From the NCBI RefSeq assembly GCF_002374315.1, contig NZ_NWUX01000032.1, forward strand, positions 1 to 38,970: 38,970 nt of DNA, read 5' to 3'. Of the stretch, positions 22,186 to 30,995 are shown piece by piece. Every line of letters begins with the position of its first letter. Position 1 is the first letter of the stretch. The DNA comes from Vreelandella nigrificans. GTDB taxonomy: Bacteria > Pseudomonadota > Gammaproteobacteria > Pseudomonadales > Halomonadaceae. The notes below the pieces were generated by a model, which saw nothing but the letters and a program-made list of their open reading frames with translations, was not told the DNA's origin and made no database searches. A program made the translations under genes and the position numbers.

Positions 22186-22761
22186 ATGGTGAAACGTGAT
22201 CGCTGCCGCTGGATGTTACCCGCTCTGGTGGGTGGGCTCCTTGGGCTGTTTGCCGCCATTGCCCAGGCGGAGACCATGCCGCGTATGTCCCTGGCCGAGC
22301 GGCCTGCCCTGGAGGTGCTTGCCGACCATGGCGGGGAGCCGGCCCGCCCCTACTTCGTTGCCATCGGCATGGCCGACGTGCCGGAGGAGGAGGGCTATGC
22401 CCCGGATACGCGTGCGCCGGTGGCGTTCAGCGAGGCGGATATGCTGCCGGTGACCAGTGAGCGGCTGTCGCCCGGCGAGGTGCGCTTTCGTCCGCTGGAT
22501 CTGCCGAGCCGCATGACGCCCTTCTTCCTGGTCGGTGACGATGCGCTGTCGCTGCGCTGGCTGGAGGCCCGCGGGGAGACCCTGCGCGAGCTCAACGCGG
22601 TGGGGCTGATCGTCGAGGTGGCCACGCCCGAGGGGCTTGAGCGCCTGCGCGAGGCGGCGCCGGGGCTCGAGCTTCGCCCCACGCCGGGGGACGACCTGGC
22701 CGGTCGGCTGGGCCTGGCCCACTACCCGGTGCTGGTGACGGCTCAGGGGCTGGAGCAGTAG
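22186..22761 (+). CDS. PFL_4695 family ICE protein (TIGR03765)
   Basis: A 191-residue exported protein with a signal peptide (hydrophobic WMLPALVGGLLGLFAAIAQA, cut after AQA). Conserved parts are LEVLADHGG, LSPGEVRFRPLDLPSRMTPFFLVGDD and SLRWLEARGETLRELNAVGLIVEV, ending LAHYPVLVTAQGLEQ. This family is related to the TrbC/TraW group of transfer proteins by style, but its role is not known. ATG 22186 is preferred to 22177 because GAGGAG directly abuts the earlier ATG. Confidence 0.82.
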   Translation: MVKRDRCRWMLPALVGGLLGLFAAIAQAETMPRMSLAERPALEVLADHGGEPARPYFVAIGMADVPEEEGYAPDTRAPVAFSEADMLPVTSERLSPGEVRFRPLDLPSRMTPFFLVGDDALSLRWLEARGETLRELNAVGLIVEVATPEGLERLREAAPGLELRPTPGDDLAGRLGLAHYPVLVTAQGLEQ

Positions 22762-22770
22762 GAGCGCACG

Positions 22771-25065
22771 ATGAACCAGACACACCCTCTGGAGGCGCTG
22801 CTGCGCCCGGCGGTAGAGCTCAACACCGCCCTGGTCTGCCTGGCCTGTGCGGTGCTGTGCGTCATGGCGCCCTGGTCGCTGGCCCTGTCGCCCAGCGTGG
22901 GCTACGGCATGGCGGCAGGCTTTGCTGCCTTCGGGCTGTGGCGTGCCCGGCAGGCCTGGGTGGTGCTGCGGTACCGTCGCAACATGAAGCGCCTGCCGCG
23001 CTTCGCGCTGCGTAGCCGGCAGATTCCGGTCAGCCAGCGGCTGCTGTGGATGGGCAAGGGCTTCAAGTGGGAGGCGCGCCACACCCAGCGGCTGCATGAG
23101 AGCCAGCAGCCTCATGTGCAGCGCTATCTGCGCCCGGGGCCGGCCTACCGCCTGGCCCGTGAGCTGGAGAACCGGCTGGAACGCTATGGCGCCGGTCGGC
23201 CGCTGGTGAAGCTGCTCGCCGCGGATGTGTCCTGGAACCCGGTACGCCCGCTGCCGCCGGTGGGTGGCATGGCGGCATTGCACGCCGTGGAGTGGAAGGA
23301 GCGCGACGTCTATCTGCCCCTGGGCGAGCGGGTCGGCCACACCCTGGTGGAGGGCACCACTCGGGTCGGCAAGACCCGGCTCGCCGAGATCCTGATCACT
23401 CAGGACATCCATCGCGGCGACGTGGTGATCGCCTTCGACCCCAAGGGCGACGCCGACCTGATGATCCGCATGTATGCCGAGGCGCAGCGGGCGGGCCGCG
23501 GCGACGCCTTCTACGTCTTCCACCTGGGCTGGCCGGATATCTCGGCGCGCTACAACGCCGTGGGCCGCTTCGGACGCATCTCCGAGGTGGCCACCCGGCT
23601 CGCCGGCCAGCTCTCCGGGGAGGGCAACAGCGCCGCCTTCCGCGAGTTCGCCTGGCGCTTCGTCAACATCGTGGCCCGGGCCCGTCATGCCCTGGGGCAG
23701 CGCCCCACCTACGAGCAGATCCTCTCGGACGTGGTGAACATCGACGGCCTGATGATCGAGTACGCCCAGCAGACCCTGACCCGCCACGACCAGCACGCCT
23801 GGGAGCGCATCACCACCATCGAGGGCAAGCTCAACGACAAGAACATCCCCCGCCAGTTTCAGGGCCGTGACAAGCGGGTGGTGGCCATCGAGCAGTACCT
23901 GCAGCAGGTCAAGGTGGTGGACGCCGTACTCGAGGGGCTGCGCAGCGCCGTGCGCTACGACAAGACCTACTTCGACAAGATCGTGGCGAGCCTGCTGCCG
24001 CTGCTGGAGAAGCTGACCACCGGGCGCATCGCCGAGCTGCTCTCGCCGGACTACGACGACATCGAAGACCCCCGGCCGATCATCGATTGGCAGCAGATCA
24101 TCCGTAAGCGCGGCATCGTCTACGTGGGCCTGGATGCCATGAGTGACTTCGAGGTGGCCCAGGCGGTGGGCAACTCCATGTTCGCCGACCTGGTCTCGGT
24201 GGCCGGCCATATCTACAAGCACGGCATCGATGACGGCCTGCCGGCGGTGAACGGCAAGCGCATGGGCAAAGTGCCGATCAACCTGCACTGCGACGAGTTC
24301 AACGAGCTGATGGGCGACGAGTTCATCCCGCTCATCAACAAGGGGGGCGGCGCCGGCATCCAGGTCACCGCCTACACCCAGACCCTCTCCGACATCGAGG
24401 CGCGCATCGGCAACGCCGCCAAGGCCGGCCAGGTGGTCGGCAACTTCAACAACCTGGTGATGCTGCGGGTGCGCGAGGAGAAGACCGCCGAGCTGCTGAC
24501 CCGGCAGCTGCGCCAGGTCAACGTGGCCACCCGCATGCTGGTGAGCATGGCCTCGGATTCCAGCGACATCGCCAACGATATCGACTTCACCAGCTCCGGC
24601 GGCGACCGCATCAGCACCGTGCAGGTGCCGATGATCGAGCCGGCGGACGTGGTCTCGCTGCCCAAGGGGCAGGCCTTCGCCCTGCTCGAGGGTGGCCAGC
24701 TCTGGAAGGTGCGCATGCCGCTGCCGCTGCCCGATAGGCACGAGGACATCCCCGGCAGCATCGCCGAACTCGCCGAGCGCATGAAGCGCGACTACACCAC
24801 CGGCGAGCAGTGGTGGACCGCGGTGATGCCGCCGCCGGTGAACCTGGAGCTTGGCGAGCTGGGGGCCGAGCTCCCGGTGCGGGCCCGCGATGCCCAGGAG
24901 CCGCCGCCTGCGCAGGCAGAAGCCCGAAGGGAGGAGCATGACAAGGGCGAGGCCAAAACGCGCCGGCAAGGGGAGGAGGCCGAGGATCAGCTGCTCGACG
25001 AGTGGCCGCTGGCCCAAGAGATGGAGAACCGTGATGAACATCGAGACAACGCCCATGACGCCTGA
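22771..25065 (+). CDS. traD: Type IV coupling protein TraD (SXT/TOL class)
   Basis: This 764-residue membrane ATPase links the relaxase-DNA complex to the secretion channel and pumps the strand. Two transmembrane segments lie near residues 23-58. The motor domain has Walker A GTTRVGKT at 195-202 and Walker B LHCDEF with Asp508 and Glu509. IAFDPKGDADLM and GGGAGIQVTAYTQTLSDIEARIG are typical of the TraD/TraG/VirD4 family. The last 80 residues are charged and disordered, as expected for relaxase docking. The 3' end overlaps the next gene by 32 bp. Confidence 0.93.
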   Translation: MNQTHPLEALLRPAVELNTALVCLACAVLCVMAPWSLALSPSVGYGMAAGFAAFGLWRARQAWVVLRYRRNMKRLPRFALRSRQIPVSQRLLWMGKGFKWEARHTQRLHESQQPHVQRYLRPGPAYRLARELENRLERYGAGRPLVKLLAADVSWNPVRPLPPVGGMAALHAVEWKERDVYLPLGERVGHTLVEGTTRVGKTRLAEILITQDIHRGDVVIAFDPKGDADLMIRMYAEAQRAGRGDAFYVFHLGWPDISARYNAVGRFGRISEVATRLAGQLSGEGNSAAFREFAWRFVNIVARARHALGQRPTYEQILSDVVNIDGLMIEYAQQTLTRHDQHAWERITTIEGKLNDKNIPRQFQGRDKRVVAIEQYLQQVKVVDAVLEGLRSAVRYDKTYFDKIVASLLPLLEKLTTGRIAELLSPDYDDIEDPRPIIDWQQIIRKRGIVYVGLDAMSDFEVAQAVGNSMFADLVSVAGHIYKHGIDDGLPAVNGKRMGKVPINLHCDEFNELMGDEFIPLINKGGGAGIQVTAYTQTLSDIEARIGNAAKAGQVVGNFNNLVMLRVREEKTAELLTRQLRQVNVATRMLVSMASDSSDIANDIDFTSSGGDRISTVQVPMIEPADVVSLPKGQAFALLEGGQLWKVRMPLPLPDRHEDIPGSIAELAERMKRDYTTGEQWWTAVMPPPVNLELGELGAELPVRARDAQEPPPAQAEARREEHDKGEAKTRRQGEEAEDQLLDEWPLAQEMENRDEHRDNAHDA

Positions 25066-25324
25066 TACCGCGGCAACCGCCATCGTCTCCAGCGTCGCCC
25101 TGGAGAGCGGCTCTTTGAGTGAGCTGCCGCCGGCCCTGTACGGGCTGCTCGACTACGTGGTCATTGGCATCGACCGCATCGAGCTGACCCAGCGCGCCTA
25201 CCGCAAGGGGCTCTCGCCGGTGTGGGAGCAGGGCGAGCACCCCCATGAGGGGCGACTGATCCTGCACTACCACGACCGCCGCTGGTCGCTGCTCTGCTCG
25301 CTGACGCCGGTGAGGGTGCACTGA
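25034..25324 (+). CDS. Small conserved protein after traD
   Basis: A 96-residue soluble protein starting at ATG 25034 with GGAG seven bases upstream, inside the end of traD in another frame. Residues 35-90 (LYGLLDYVVIGIDRIELTQRAYRKGL...EGRLILHYHDRRWSLLCSL) look like one compact alpha-beta domain. A small gene occurs here in related ICEs, but I know no function. Translation is probably coupled to traD. Confidence 0.6.
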   Translation: MNIETTPMTPDTAATAIVSSVALESGSLSELPPALYGLLDYVVIGIDRIELTQRAYRKGLSPVWEQGEHPHEGRLILHYHDRRWSLLCSLTPVRVH

Positions 25325-25325
25325 G

Positions 25326-26018
25326 ATGGCCACGGCAGAGCGCGCCCAGGAAACCCGACGCGGCTGGCTCTCCACGCTGTTCGGCCTGCCGTTTCAGATC
25401 ATGGCGGTGCTGGTGGTCTCGCTGCTGATGTCGGTGCTGATCGAGTGGGCGGGAATCTACTGGCAGTGGTGGAGCCAGCCCGGGGCCCAGCATGCCCTGG
25501 AGACCCTGGAAGCGGAGGTGGCCCGGCTGGATACCACCTTCACCCGCTCGCTGCTGGTCTCGGACCCGATCGCCCTGGCGACGGGGGCGGTCAGTCGCGC
25601 CTACGACTGGCTGTTCGTGAGGAGCGGGATAGCGGCCTGGCTCGAGACCAGCGCCCATCAAGGGGGCTGGCTCGGCACCCTGCACGTCTATGTGCAGGCG
25701 GCGCTCTACGTCACGCTGATGACCCTGACCCGGGTGGTCATCCTGCTGCTGACCTCGCCGCTCTTCGCCCTGGCGGCCCTGGTCGGCTTCGTCGACGGCC
25801 TGGTGCGTCGTGACCTGCGCCGCTTCGGCGCGGGGCGCGAGTCCGCCTTCATCTACCACCATGCCAAGCGGGCCATCACGCCGGTCTTCGTGGTGGGCTG
25901 GCTGCTCTACCTGAGCGTGCCCTTCGCCATCCACCCCAACGCCTTCCTGCTGCCCTGCGCGGCACTCTTTGGCCTGCTGGTCAGCATCGCCACGGGCAGC
26001 TTCAAGAAGTACCTCTGA
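25326..26018 (+). CDS. PFL_4697 family integral membrane protein (TIGR03747)
   Basis: A 230-residue protein with about four transmembrane segments (near 20-40, 120-140, 145-165 and 195-225). The conserved FVDGLVRRDLRRFGAGRESAFIYHHAKR region (about 155-185) marks the family. It is an inner-membrane part of the mating apparatus; the exact role is unknown. It starts one base after the previous stop with no intergenic gap. Confidence 0.85.
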   Translation: MATAERAQETRRGWLSTLFGLPFQIMAVLVVSLLMSVLIEWAGIYWQWWSQPGAQHALETLEAEVARLDTTFTRSLLVSDPIALATGAVSRAYDWLFVRSGIAAWLETSAHQGGWLGTLHVYVQAALYVTLMTLTRVVILLLTSPLFALAALVGFVDGLVRRDLRRFGAGRESAFIYHHAKRAITPVFVVGWLLYLSVPFAIHPNAFLLPCAALFGLLVSIATGSFKKYL

Positions 26019-26060
26019 GGCCCCACGTCGCGGGCCTTTCCGCCGCCTCGCCGTCATCGC

Positions 26061-26082
26061 CCGGAGCCTGTGCGGGCTCCGG
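26061..26082. repeat. Intergenic hairpin before the RAQPRD gene
   Basis: CCGGAGCC pairs perfectly with GGCTCCGG around TGTGCG. It lies in the 195-bp gap after the PFL_4697 gene, one of the few gaps in the operon. No T-run follows; it may act as an mRNA processing or attenuation point. Confidence 0.5.
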
Positions 26083-26213
26083 CACTTTCGTGTCCAGGGT
26101 ATTGAGCGGGCAGAGATAAACGTCGTGTGCGGCGCTTATGGTTTCCTGCTGCGCTGCACCCCGGCGGGCGACAGGATGACGGCAATGCCAGCCAACGGAT
26201 GGACTGTCTTGCC

Positions 26214-26567
26214 ATGACGCTTCGCTGCCTGTCTCGGGCCCTGTCGCCCCTGCTTTTGACGCTGCTGACCGCTCAGTTCGGTACCGCCTATGCCGCCGAG
26301 CGCGACGGCGTGCGCGATGAGATCGCCCGCCAGGATCTGGCCCTGATCCAGGACCAGCTGGCCCAGATCCAGCGCATCGTGGACCGGCTCGAGGGCCGCG
26401 TCGGCGAGTTCGACCCCCACACCACCCGCGTCTTCCTGGACGTGCCGCGCCTGCGCCGTGACCTCGAGGCGGTGGCCGAGGGCATCGACGACGTGCTCGA
26501 ACCTCCTCGCCTTCCGCCCCGCCAGCCGGCGCCGCTCGCCGGCGACTACCTGCGGGAGCGGTACTGA
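26214..26567 (+). CDS. RAQPRD family periplasmic protein
   Basis: A 117-residue exported protein. A signal peptide (1-25, ending AYAAE) precedes a helical domain and the conserved C-terminus FLDVPRLRRDLEAVAEGIDD followed by PPRLPPRQPAPLAGDY, the hallmark of the ICE RAQPRD family even though the RAQPRD motif itself is altered here (DPHTTR-FLDVPRLRRD). Function unknown. ATG 26214 is inferred from the signal peptide; the ribosome site is weak. Its TGA overlaps the next ATG. Confidence 0.78.
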   Translation: MTLRCLSRALSPLLLTLLTAQFGTAYAAERDGVRDEIARQDLALIQDQLAQIQRIVDRLEGRVGEFDPHTTRVFLDVPRLRRDLEAVAEGIDDVLEPPRLPPRQPAPLAGDYLRERY

Positions 26568-26782
26568 TGGAGGCCTTCGCCGCCGGTGCCGGCTTCGAGG
26601 CGCCTCCTCTGGGCATCCTGATTGCCGGAGTGGGCTGCACGGTGGTGCTGCTCTGGGCGTGTTGGAGCGCCATCTCCTCCTACCGAGGCTACGCCAAGGG
26701 ACGCGTCAGCGGCGACGACTTCGGCTTCGCCGCCCTGCGCGCCGTCTTCCTGGTCGTGGTGATGTTCTGGATTTTCCTCTGA
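26567..26782 (+). CDS. Small two-helix membrane protein, DUF3262/TIGR03758 type
   Basis: A 71-residue protein with two transmembrane segments (about 17-37 and 55-71) joined by a short basic, Gly-rich loop (YRGYAKGRVSGDDFG). It resembles the small DUF3262 membrane protein that precedes the pilin-like PFL_4702 gene. It may be a pilin-like or channel subunit. The start overlaps the RAQPRD stop by one base. Confidence 0.8.
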   Translation: MEAFAAGAGFEAPPLGILIAGVGCTVVLLWACWSAISSYRGYAKGRVSGDDFGFAALRAVFLVVVMFWIFL

Positions 26783-26840
26783 GGCCGCAGGCCTCGCACC
26801 TTCGTCATTCAGCAATTCGTCATTCAAGAAGGAGCTCGTT

Positions 26841-27215
26841 ATGACTACCGTGCGTTCACTCTTCTCTCGTGCCCGTGCTCATGCCTGTACCCGAGGCTTT
26901 GCTGCGCTTGCCGCGGCGGGGCTCGTGCCGGCCCAGGCCATGGCACAGGGGCTGCCCACCATGGAGGCGCCGTCGCGAGGGGAGGGGGAGGGCCTACTTA
27001 CCACCCTGCAGAACTACCTGTTCGACTTCGGCGCCCTGGGCGGCCTGATCCTGGCCACGGTGGCCTTCCTGATCGTCGCCATCGCTGCCATCGCCACCTT
27101 CAACGAGGCCCGGGTACGCGGTGAGTGGTCGAAGTTCGGCGTGGTGGTCGTGGTCGGGGTGGTGCTGATCATCGCCATCATCTGGCTGGCCACCAAGGCG
27201 TCGGAGATCCTCTGA
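26841..27215 (+). CDS. PFL_4702-type pilin-like membrane protein (TIGR03745)
   Basis: A 124-residue protein with a cleavable signal peptide (cut near AMAQG, residue 37) and two further hydrophobic helices (about 58-82 and 98-120) around a charged turn (FNEARVRGEWSKFG). This is the layout of VirB2/TraA-type pilins, which form the conjugative pilus. GGAG lies before the start. The TGA overlaps the next ATG. Confidence 0.82.
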   Translation: MTTVRSLFSRARAHACTRGFAALAAAGLVPAQAMAQGLPTMEAPSRGEGEGLLTTLQNYLFDFGALGGLILATVAFLIVAIAAIATFNEARVRGEWSKFGVVVVVGVVLIIAIIWLATKASEIL

Positions 27216-27598
27216 TGGCCAACCGTCTCGACTTTCTGCCGACCCGCCTCAACGCCGCGCCGGTGGTGTTCCGGGGCATGACCGGGCATGAGGTTGGGAT
27301 GATGGCCCTGGGCGGCCTGGCCGCGGGCCTGCTGCCGGGCGCGATCGGCGCCTGGCTGCTGGGGGCCATCGCCATGGTGCCCACCGTGGCCTTCGCCTGT
27401 GCCGGCATGGCGCTCTACTTCGGTGGCGCCGTCATGCGGCGGCTCCGTCGCGGCCGTCCCGCTTCCTGGCTCTATCGCAGCCTGCAGTTCCGCCTGGCCC
27501 GGCGGGGCATCCGCCTGTGGGGCGGCGAGACCCTGATCACCCGCTCCGGCCCCTACTCGCGGCGGCGGATGCGCTACCAGCCGGGAGGTCGGCCATGA
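27215..27598 (+). CDS. Conjugative transfer region protein TIGR03750 (TraL/VirB3-like)
   Basis: A 127-residue membrane protein that starts MANRLDFLPTRLNAAPVVFRG, the family signature, then has paired transmembrane helices (about 33-75) and a basic C-terminus. Size, topology and position between pilin and PFL_4703 match TraL/VirB3 proteins, which anchor the VirB4 ATPase at the inner membrane. It overlaps both neighbours. Confidence 0.85.
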   Translation: MANRLDFLPTRLNAAPVVFRGMTGHEVGMMALGGLAAGLLPGAIGAWLLGAIAMVPTVAFACAGMALYFGGAVMRRLRRGRPASWLYRSLQFRLARRGIRLWGGETLITRSGPYSRRRMRYQPGGRP

Positions 27599-28242
27599 GT
27601 CGCTTTCGTCACGCCCTGAGCGCCCGGGATGCCCATATCACCACCCTGCGCCTGGTCATCGCGGTGCTGGCCCTGTTGAGTGCCGGCCTGTGGTGGGGCT
27701 GGAAGTCGGCCCCGGAGAACCTGACCATCCACAATCCGCCCGACCTGCGCTCCGGCAGCACCCGCGCCTGGTGGGAGGTCGACCCCTCGAGTGTCTATGC
27801 CTTCGGATTCTACGTCTGGCAGCAGATCAACCGCTGGCCCTCCGACGGCCAGAGCGACTATCAACGCAACCTGCAGGCCTACTCGCCCTTTCTCACCCCC
27901 TCCTGCCAGCGCTACCTGGACAACGACTACGAGACCCGCAACCGCCGTCAGGAGCTCTCCGGGCGGGTGCGCGGCATCTACGAGATCCCCGGGCGAGGCT
28001 ATCGCACCAGTGCCGTCGAGGTGCTGAGCCGAGATGCCTGGATCGTGACCCTGGATATGGCCATCGACGAGCAGTACGCCGGCACGCCGGTGCGCGACCT
28101 GTTCATTCGCTATCCGCTGCGCATCGTGCGCGCCGACGTGGATCCTCAGCGCAACCCTTGGGGCCTGCAGGTGGACTGCTTCGAGGGCACCCCGCAGCGC
28201 CTGGCGGTGCCCGGCCGTGAGGAGGAAGGAGACCTGCTATGA
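27595..28242 (+). CDS. PFL_4703 family protein (TIGR03746, TraE/VirB5-8-like)
   Basis: A 215-residue inner-membrane protein with one N-terminal transmembrane segment (about 20-40) and a periplasmic domain with WEVDPSSVYAFGFYVWQQINRW near 58-80. This arrangement is that of TraE/VirB8-type assembly factors. ATGA overlaps on both sides join it to TIGR03750 and PFL_4704. Confidence 0.85.
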   Translation: MSRFRHALSARDAHITTLRLVIAVLALLSAGLWWGWKSAPENLTIHNPPDLRSGSTRAWWEVDPSSVYAFGFYVWQQINRWPSDGQSDYQRNLQAYSPFLTPSCQRYLDNDYETRNRRQELSGRVRGIYEIPGRGYRTSAVEVLSRDAWIVTLDMAIDEQYAGTPVRDLFIRYPLRIVRADVDPQRNPWGLQVDCFEGTPQRLAVPGREEEGDLL

Positions 28243-29075
28243 AGCGCCTGATACTGACCTGCCTGGCGAGCGCGGTGCTGGCCGGCGACGCCCTGGCGGT
28301 GGAGATCATGCACTGGGAGCGCCGCCCCCTGGAGATCCCGCTGCCGGTGGATGAGGAGCGCATTGTCACCCTGGACCGCAACGTGCGGGTGGGGCTGCCG
28401 CCGGCCCTGGCCAACCCCGAGGTGCTGCGCGTCCAGAGCGCCGGGGGCGTGCTCTACCTGAAGGCCTTTGAGGCCTTCGAGACCCAGCGCGTGCGAGTGC
28501 AGGACGTGGAGAGCGGGGATGTGCTGCTGCTGGACCTCTCGGCCCGGGAGGGAGCCAGCAGCGAGGAGATCCTGGTGGTGGACAGCCGCGAGGCGCAGGC
28601 GTCAGAGGCGTCCCGGCCGGCGGCTCAGGCGTCAGGCGGTGAGGCTCAGCAGGCCACCGCCACGCCGGTGCCCGTGCGGCTGACCCGGCATGCCGCCCAG
28701 TCGCTCTATGCGCCCCAGCGGACCATCGAGCCCCTGCGCGGCGTCTCTCGCGTGCCCATGCGGCTGCCCGAGTCGCTGAGCACCTTACTGCCGTCGCTGC
28801 CGGTGACCGCCACACCCCTGGGCGCCTGGCGGCTCGACGGCTGGACGGTCACCGCGGTGAAGCTGGAGAACAACGACCGGCGACGCGCCTTCGAGCTCGA
28901 CCCGCGCTGGCTGCAGGGAGACTTCTACTCCGCGACCTTCATGCACCCCTACCTGGCCCCGCGGGGCTCCGTGGAGGACACCACCACGGTCTTTCTGGTC
29001 ACCCGGCGCGGCGGCCTGGACCGGGCGCTGATCCCGCTGGAGGAGACGGATAAGGCCGAGGAGGGCACCTCATGA
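28239..29075 (+). CDS. PFL_4704 family protein (TIGR03749, TraK/VirB9-like)
   Basis: A 278-residue periplasmic protein with a signal peptide (1-20). The N-terminal half (LPVDEERIVTLDRNVRVGLPPAL) resembles TraK/VirB9 secretin-like domains; residues about 105-140 are an Ala/Ser/Gln-rich linker; the C-terminal part carries GAWRLDGWTVTAVKLENN. It is expected in the outer-membrane core complex. It overlaps both neighbours by 4 bp. Confidence 0.85.
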   Translation: MKRLILTCLASAVLAGDALAVEIMHWERRPLEIPLPVDEERIVTLDRNVRVGLPPALANPEVLRVQSAGGVLYLKAFEAFETQRVRVQDVESGDVLLLDLSAREGASSEEILVVDSREAQASEASRPAAQASGGEAQQATATPVPVRLTRHAAQSLYAPQRTIEPLRGVSRVPMRLPESLSTLLPSLPVTATPLGAWRLDGWTVTAVKLENNDRRRAFELDPRWLQGDFYSATFMHPYLAPRGSVEDTTTVFLVTRRGGLDRALIPLEETDKAEEGTS

Positions 29076-30517
29076 CCCTGCGCAGCAACACCCTGCTGAA
29101 GGTGCTGGTTCCGGCGCTGCTGGTGATCGTGCTGCTGATCGTGGTGCGCGGCCTGAGTAGCGGCGGCGATCCCGGCACGGACGCCGAGACCGGGGAGGCA
29201 GACCCGACGCTGACCCTGAGCGACGACGAGCTGCAGGCGCTCGGCATTGAGGGGGATACCCCGCGGGACACCGTGGCCACCCTGGTGGGCCACGTTCAAG
29301 CCATGCGTCGCGACCTGGAGCAGGCCCAGGCGGAAACCCAGGCGCTGCGCGATCAGAACGAGCGGCTGATGAGCCGCAACCAGGACGTGGACGGCGCCAT
29401 CGACGAGGCGCTGCGCCGCGAGCGCGAACGGCTGCGTCAGGAGATCGACCAGTCCCAGCCGGACAGCTCCATGCTGGGCACCCTGCAGCGTCAGCTGGAC
29501 CAGCTGCGCCGCCAGGTGGATGGGCAGCGCGACGACGATCTGCCCATCGGTTTGGGCCTGGAGGGCGGCGGCGGCCCGAATGGGACGGCCTACTCGGGCC
29601 CCGGCTCGGCGCAGGCGCTGACCTGGGTCGAGCCCCTGGACGCCCAGGAGGACGAGCGTGGGCGCGGCGAGACCACCTTCCCGACCCGCTTCGGTGAGGC
29701 CGCCGGTGAGCTGGGCGAAGCGGCCCAGCGCGCTTCCAGTGCGGTGGAGAGCCGGGTGACCGGCCGCCACGATGAAGCCAGCGTAGAGCCCGTCTATACG
29801 CTGCCGGAGAACTCCACCCTGATGGGCTCGGTGGCCATGACGGCGCTGCTGGGCCGGGTGCCCATCGATGGCACCGTCAACGACCCCTACCCGTTCAAGG
29901 TGGTGATCGGCCGCGAGAACCTCACCGCCAACGGCATCACCCTGCCCGAGGTGGAGAGCGCCATTGTCAGCGGCACCGCCACCGGCGACTGGACGCTCTC
30001 CTGCGTGCGCGGCCAGGTCAACTCGATGACCTTCGTCTTCGAGGACGGCACCGTGCGCACCCTGCCAGCCCCGGAGGACGTCAATTCCGGCGACGGCTCC
30101 GGCCGCACCACCATCGGCTGGCTCTCCGACCCGAGGGGACTGCCCTGCATCCCCGGGGAGCGCAAGACCAACGCCCAGCAGTTCCTGCTGACCAGCTTCA
30201 TCCTCGGCGCCGCCGAGCAGAGCGCCAATGCCGTCGCCATGGGCGAGGTCACCACCAGCGTGGACAGCGGCGGCGTGGTCAGCGGCCTCACCGGCAGCTC
30301 CGGCCGCTATGCGGCCAGCCAGGCCCTGGCCGGCGGCGTCTCCGACGTGCGCCAGTGGGTGCAGGAGCGCTTCGGCCAGACCTTCGATGCCGTGTACGTG
30401 CCGCCCGGCCAGCCGGTGGCCATCCATATCGAGCGTGAGCTGCCCATCGACTACGAAACACAAGGAAGGAGGGTGCGATATGACCGCACGGGCGCGGATG
30501 TCCTCGATCTGCCGTAG
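29072..30517 (+). CDS. PFL_4705 family protein (TIGR03752, TraB/VirB10-like)
   Basis: A 481-residue protein with one transmembrane helix (8-28), a coiled coil (about 75-155), a Gly-rich linker and a C-terminal TraB/VirB10 domain from about 245 (LPENSTLMGSVAMTALLGRVP, PFKVVIGRENLTANGI). VirB10 proteins span both membranes and sense ATP use by the motors. The 3' end overlaps the following lipoprotein gene by 38 bp. Confidence 0.88.
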   Translation: MTLRSNTLLKVLVPALLVIVLLIVVRGLSSGGDPGTDAETGEADPTLTLSDDELQALGIEGDTPRDTVATLVGHVQAMRRDLEQAQAETQALRDQNERLMSRNQDVDGAIDEALRRERERLRQEIDQSQPDSSMLGTLQRQLDQLRRQVDGQRDDDLPIGLGLEGGGGPNGTAYSGPGSAQALTWVEPLDAQEDERGRGETTFPTRFGEAAGELGEAAQRASSAVESRVTGRHDEASVEPVYTLPENSTLMGSVAMTALLGRVPIDGTVNDPYPFKVVIGRENLTANGITLPEVESAIVSGTATGDWTLSCVRGQVNSMTFVFEDGTVRTLPAPEDVNSGDGSGRTTIGWLSDPRGLPCIPGERKTNAQQFLLTSFILGAAEQSANAVAMGEVTTSVDSGGVVSGLTGSSGRYAASQALAGGVSDVRQWVQERFGQTFDAVYVPPGQPVAIHIERELPIDYETQGRRVRYDRTGADVLDLP

Positions 30518-30995
30518 TGGCGTAAATCGTTCTGCGAGAAGTGCTGCAAAAAGCTCCGCCAGGCCGCTGGCGGCCCTGATGATCACCCTGCTGGTGGCGG
30601 GCTGCGCCACCTCCCAGGAGGCGCTGATGCCGGTGGGCGATACCACCATGATGGAGATCTGGCAGAATCAGGCCGGCCACAGCACCGGCGAGCGCCGCCT
30701 GCTGGACGTGCGCAGCGAGCTGCGTCGGCCCCTGGAGAGCCCGGAGCTGGTCAGCGAGCAGCTGCGCTACAGCCGCGACGCCAGCAACGAGATCTACAGC
30801 CAGTTTCGCCGCCTGCCCAACCCGGACCTGGTGATGTACGTCTTCCCCCATCTAGCGGGGTCCGAGCAGGTGCCGGTACCCGGCTACTCGACGGTGTTTC
30901 CCCTCTACCAGCGCACCCAGTACGCCATGCCCGGCGAGAGCGCTCGCCCGAGCGCAACGCTGGAGAGCCGGGATGACGAGGGGAGGGCGCGCTGA
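30480..30995 (+). CDS. Transfer lipoprotein TIGR03751 (TraV/VirB7-like)
   Basis: A 171-residue lipoprotein. A long basic leader precedes the hydrophobic segment LAALMITLLVAGC with the lipobox LVAGC (Cys about 42). The mature part has the family segment LRYSRDASNEIYSQFRRLPNPDLVMYVFPHL, followed by PVPGYSTVFPLY. Lipoproteins of this type stabilise the outer-membrane core. ATG 30480 has GGAGG upstream and lies inside the end of the TraB-like gene. Its TGA overlaps the VirB4 start. Confidence 0.85.
   Translation: MTARARMSSICRSGVNRSARSAAKSSARPLAALMITLLVAGCATSQEALMPVGDTTMMEIWQNQAGHSTGERRLLDVRSELRRPLESPELVSEQLRYSRDASNEIYSQFRRLPNPDLVMYVFPHLAGSEQVPVPGYSTVFPLYQRTQYAMPGESARPSATLESRDDEGRAR

Noticed and set aside
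22216..25083. 955-codon minus-strand ORF opposite traD and its neighbour
   Set aside because: It lies exactly antisense to traD and PFL_4695, has biased His/Leu/Gly/Gln composition and no family features; it is a shadow of high-GC coding on the other strand.
28949..30649. 566-codon minus-strand ORF opposite the TraB-like gene
   Set aside because: Antisense shadow with repetitive composition. The plus-strand gene has clear family motifs and overlapping neighbours.
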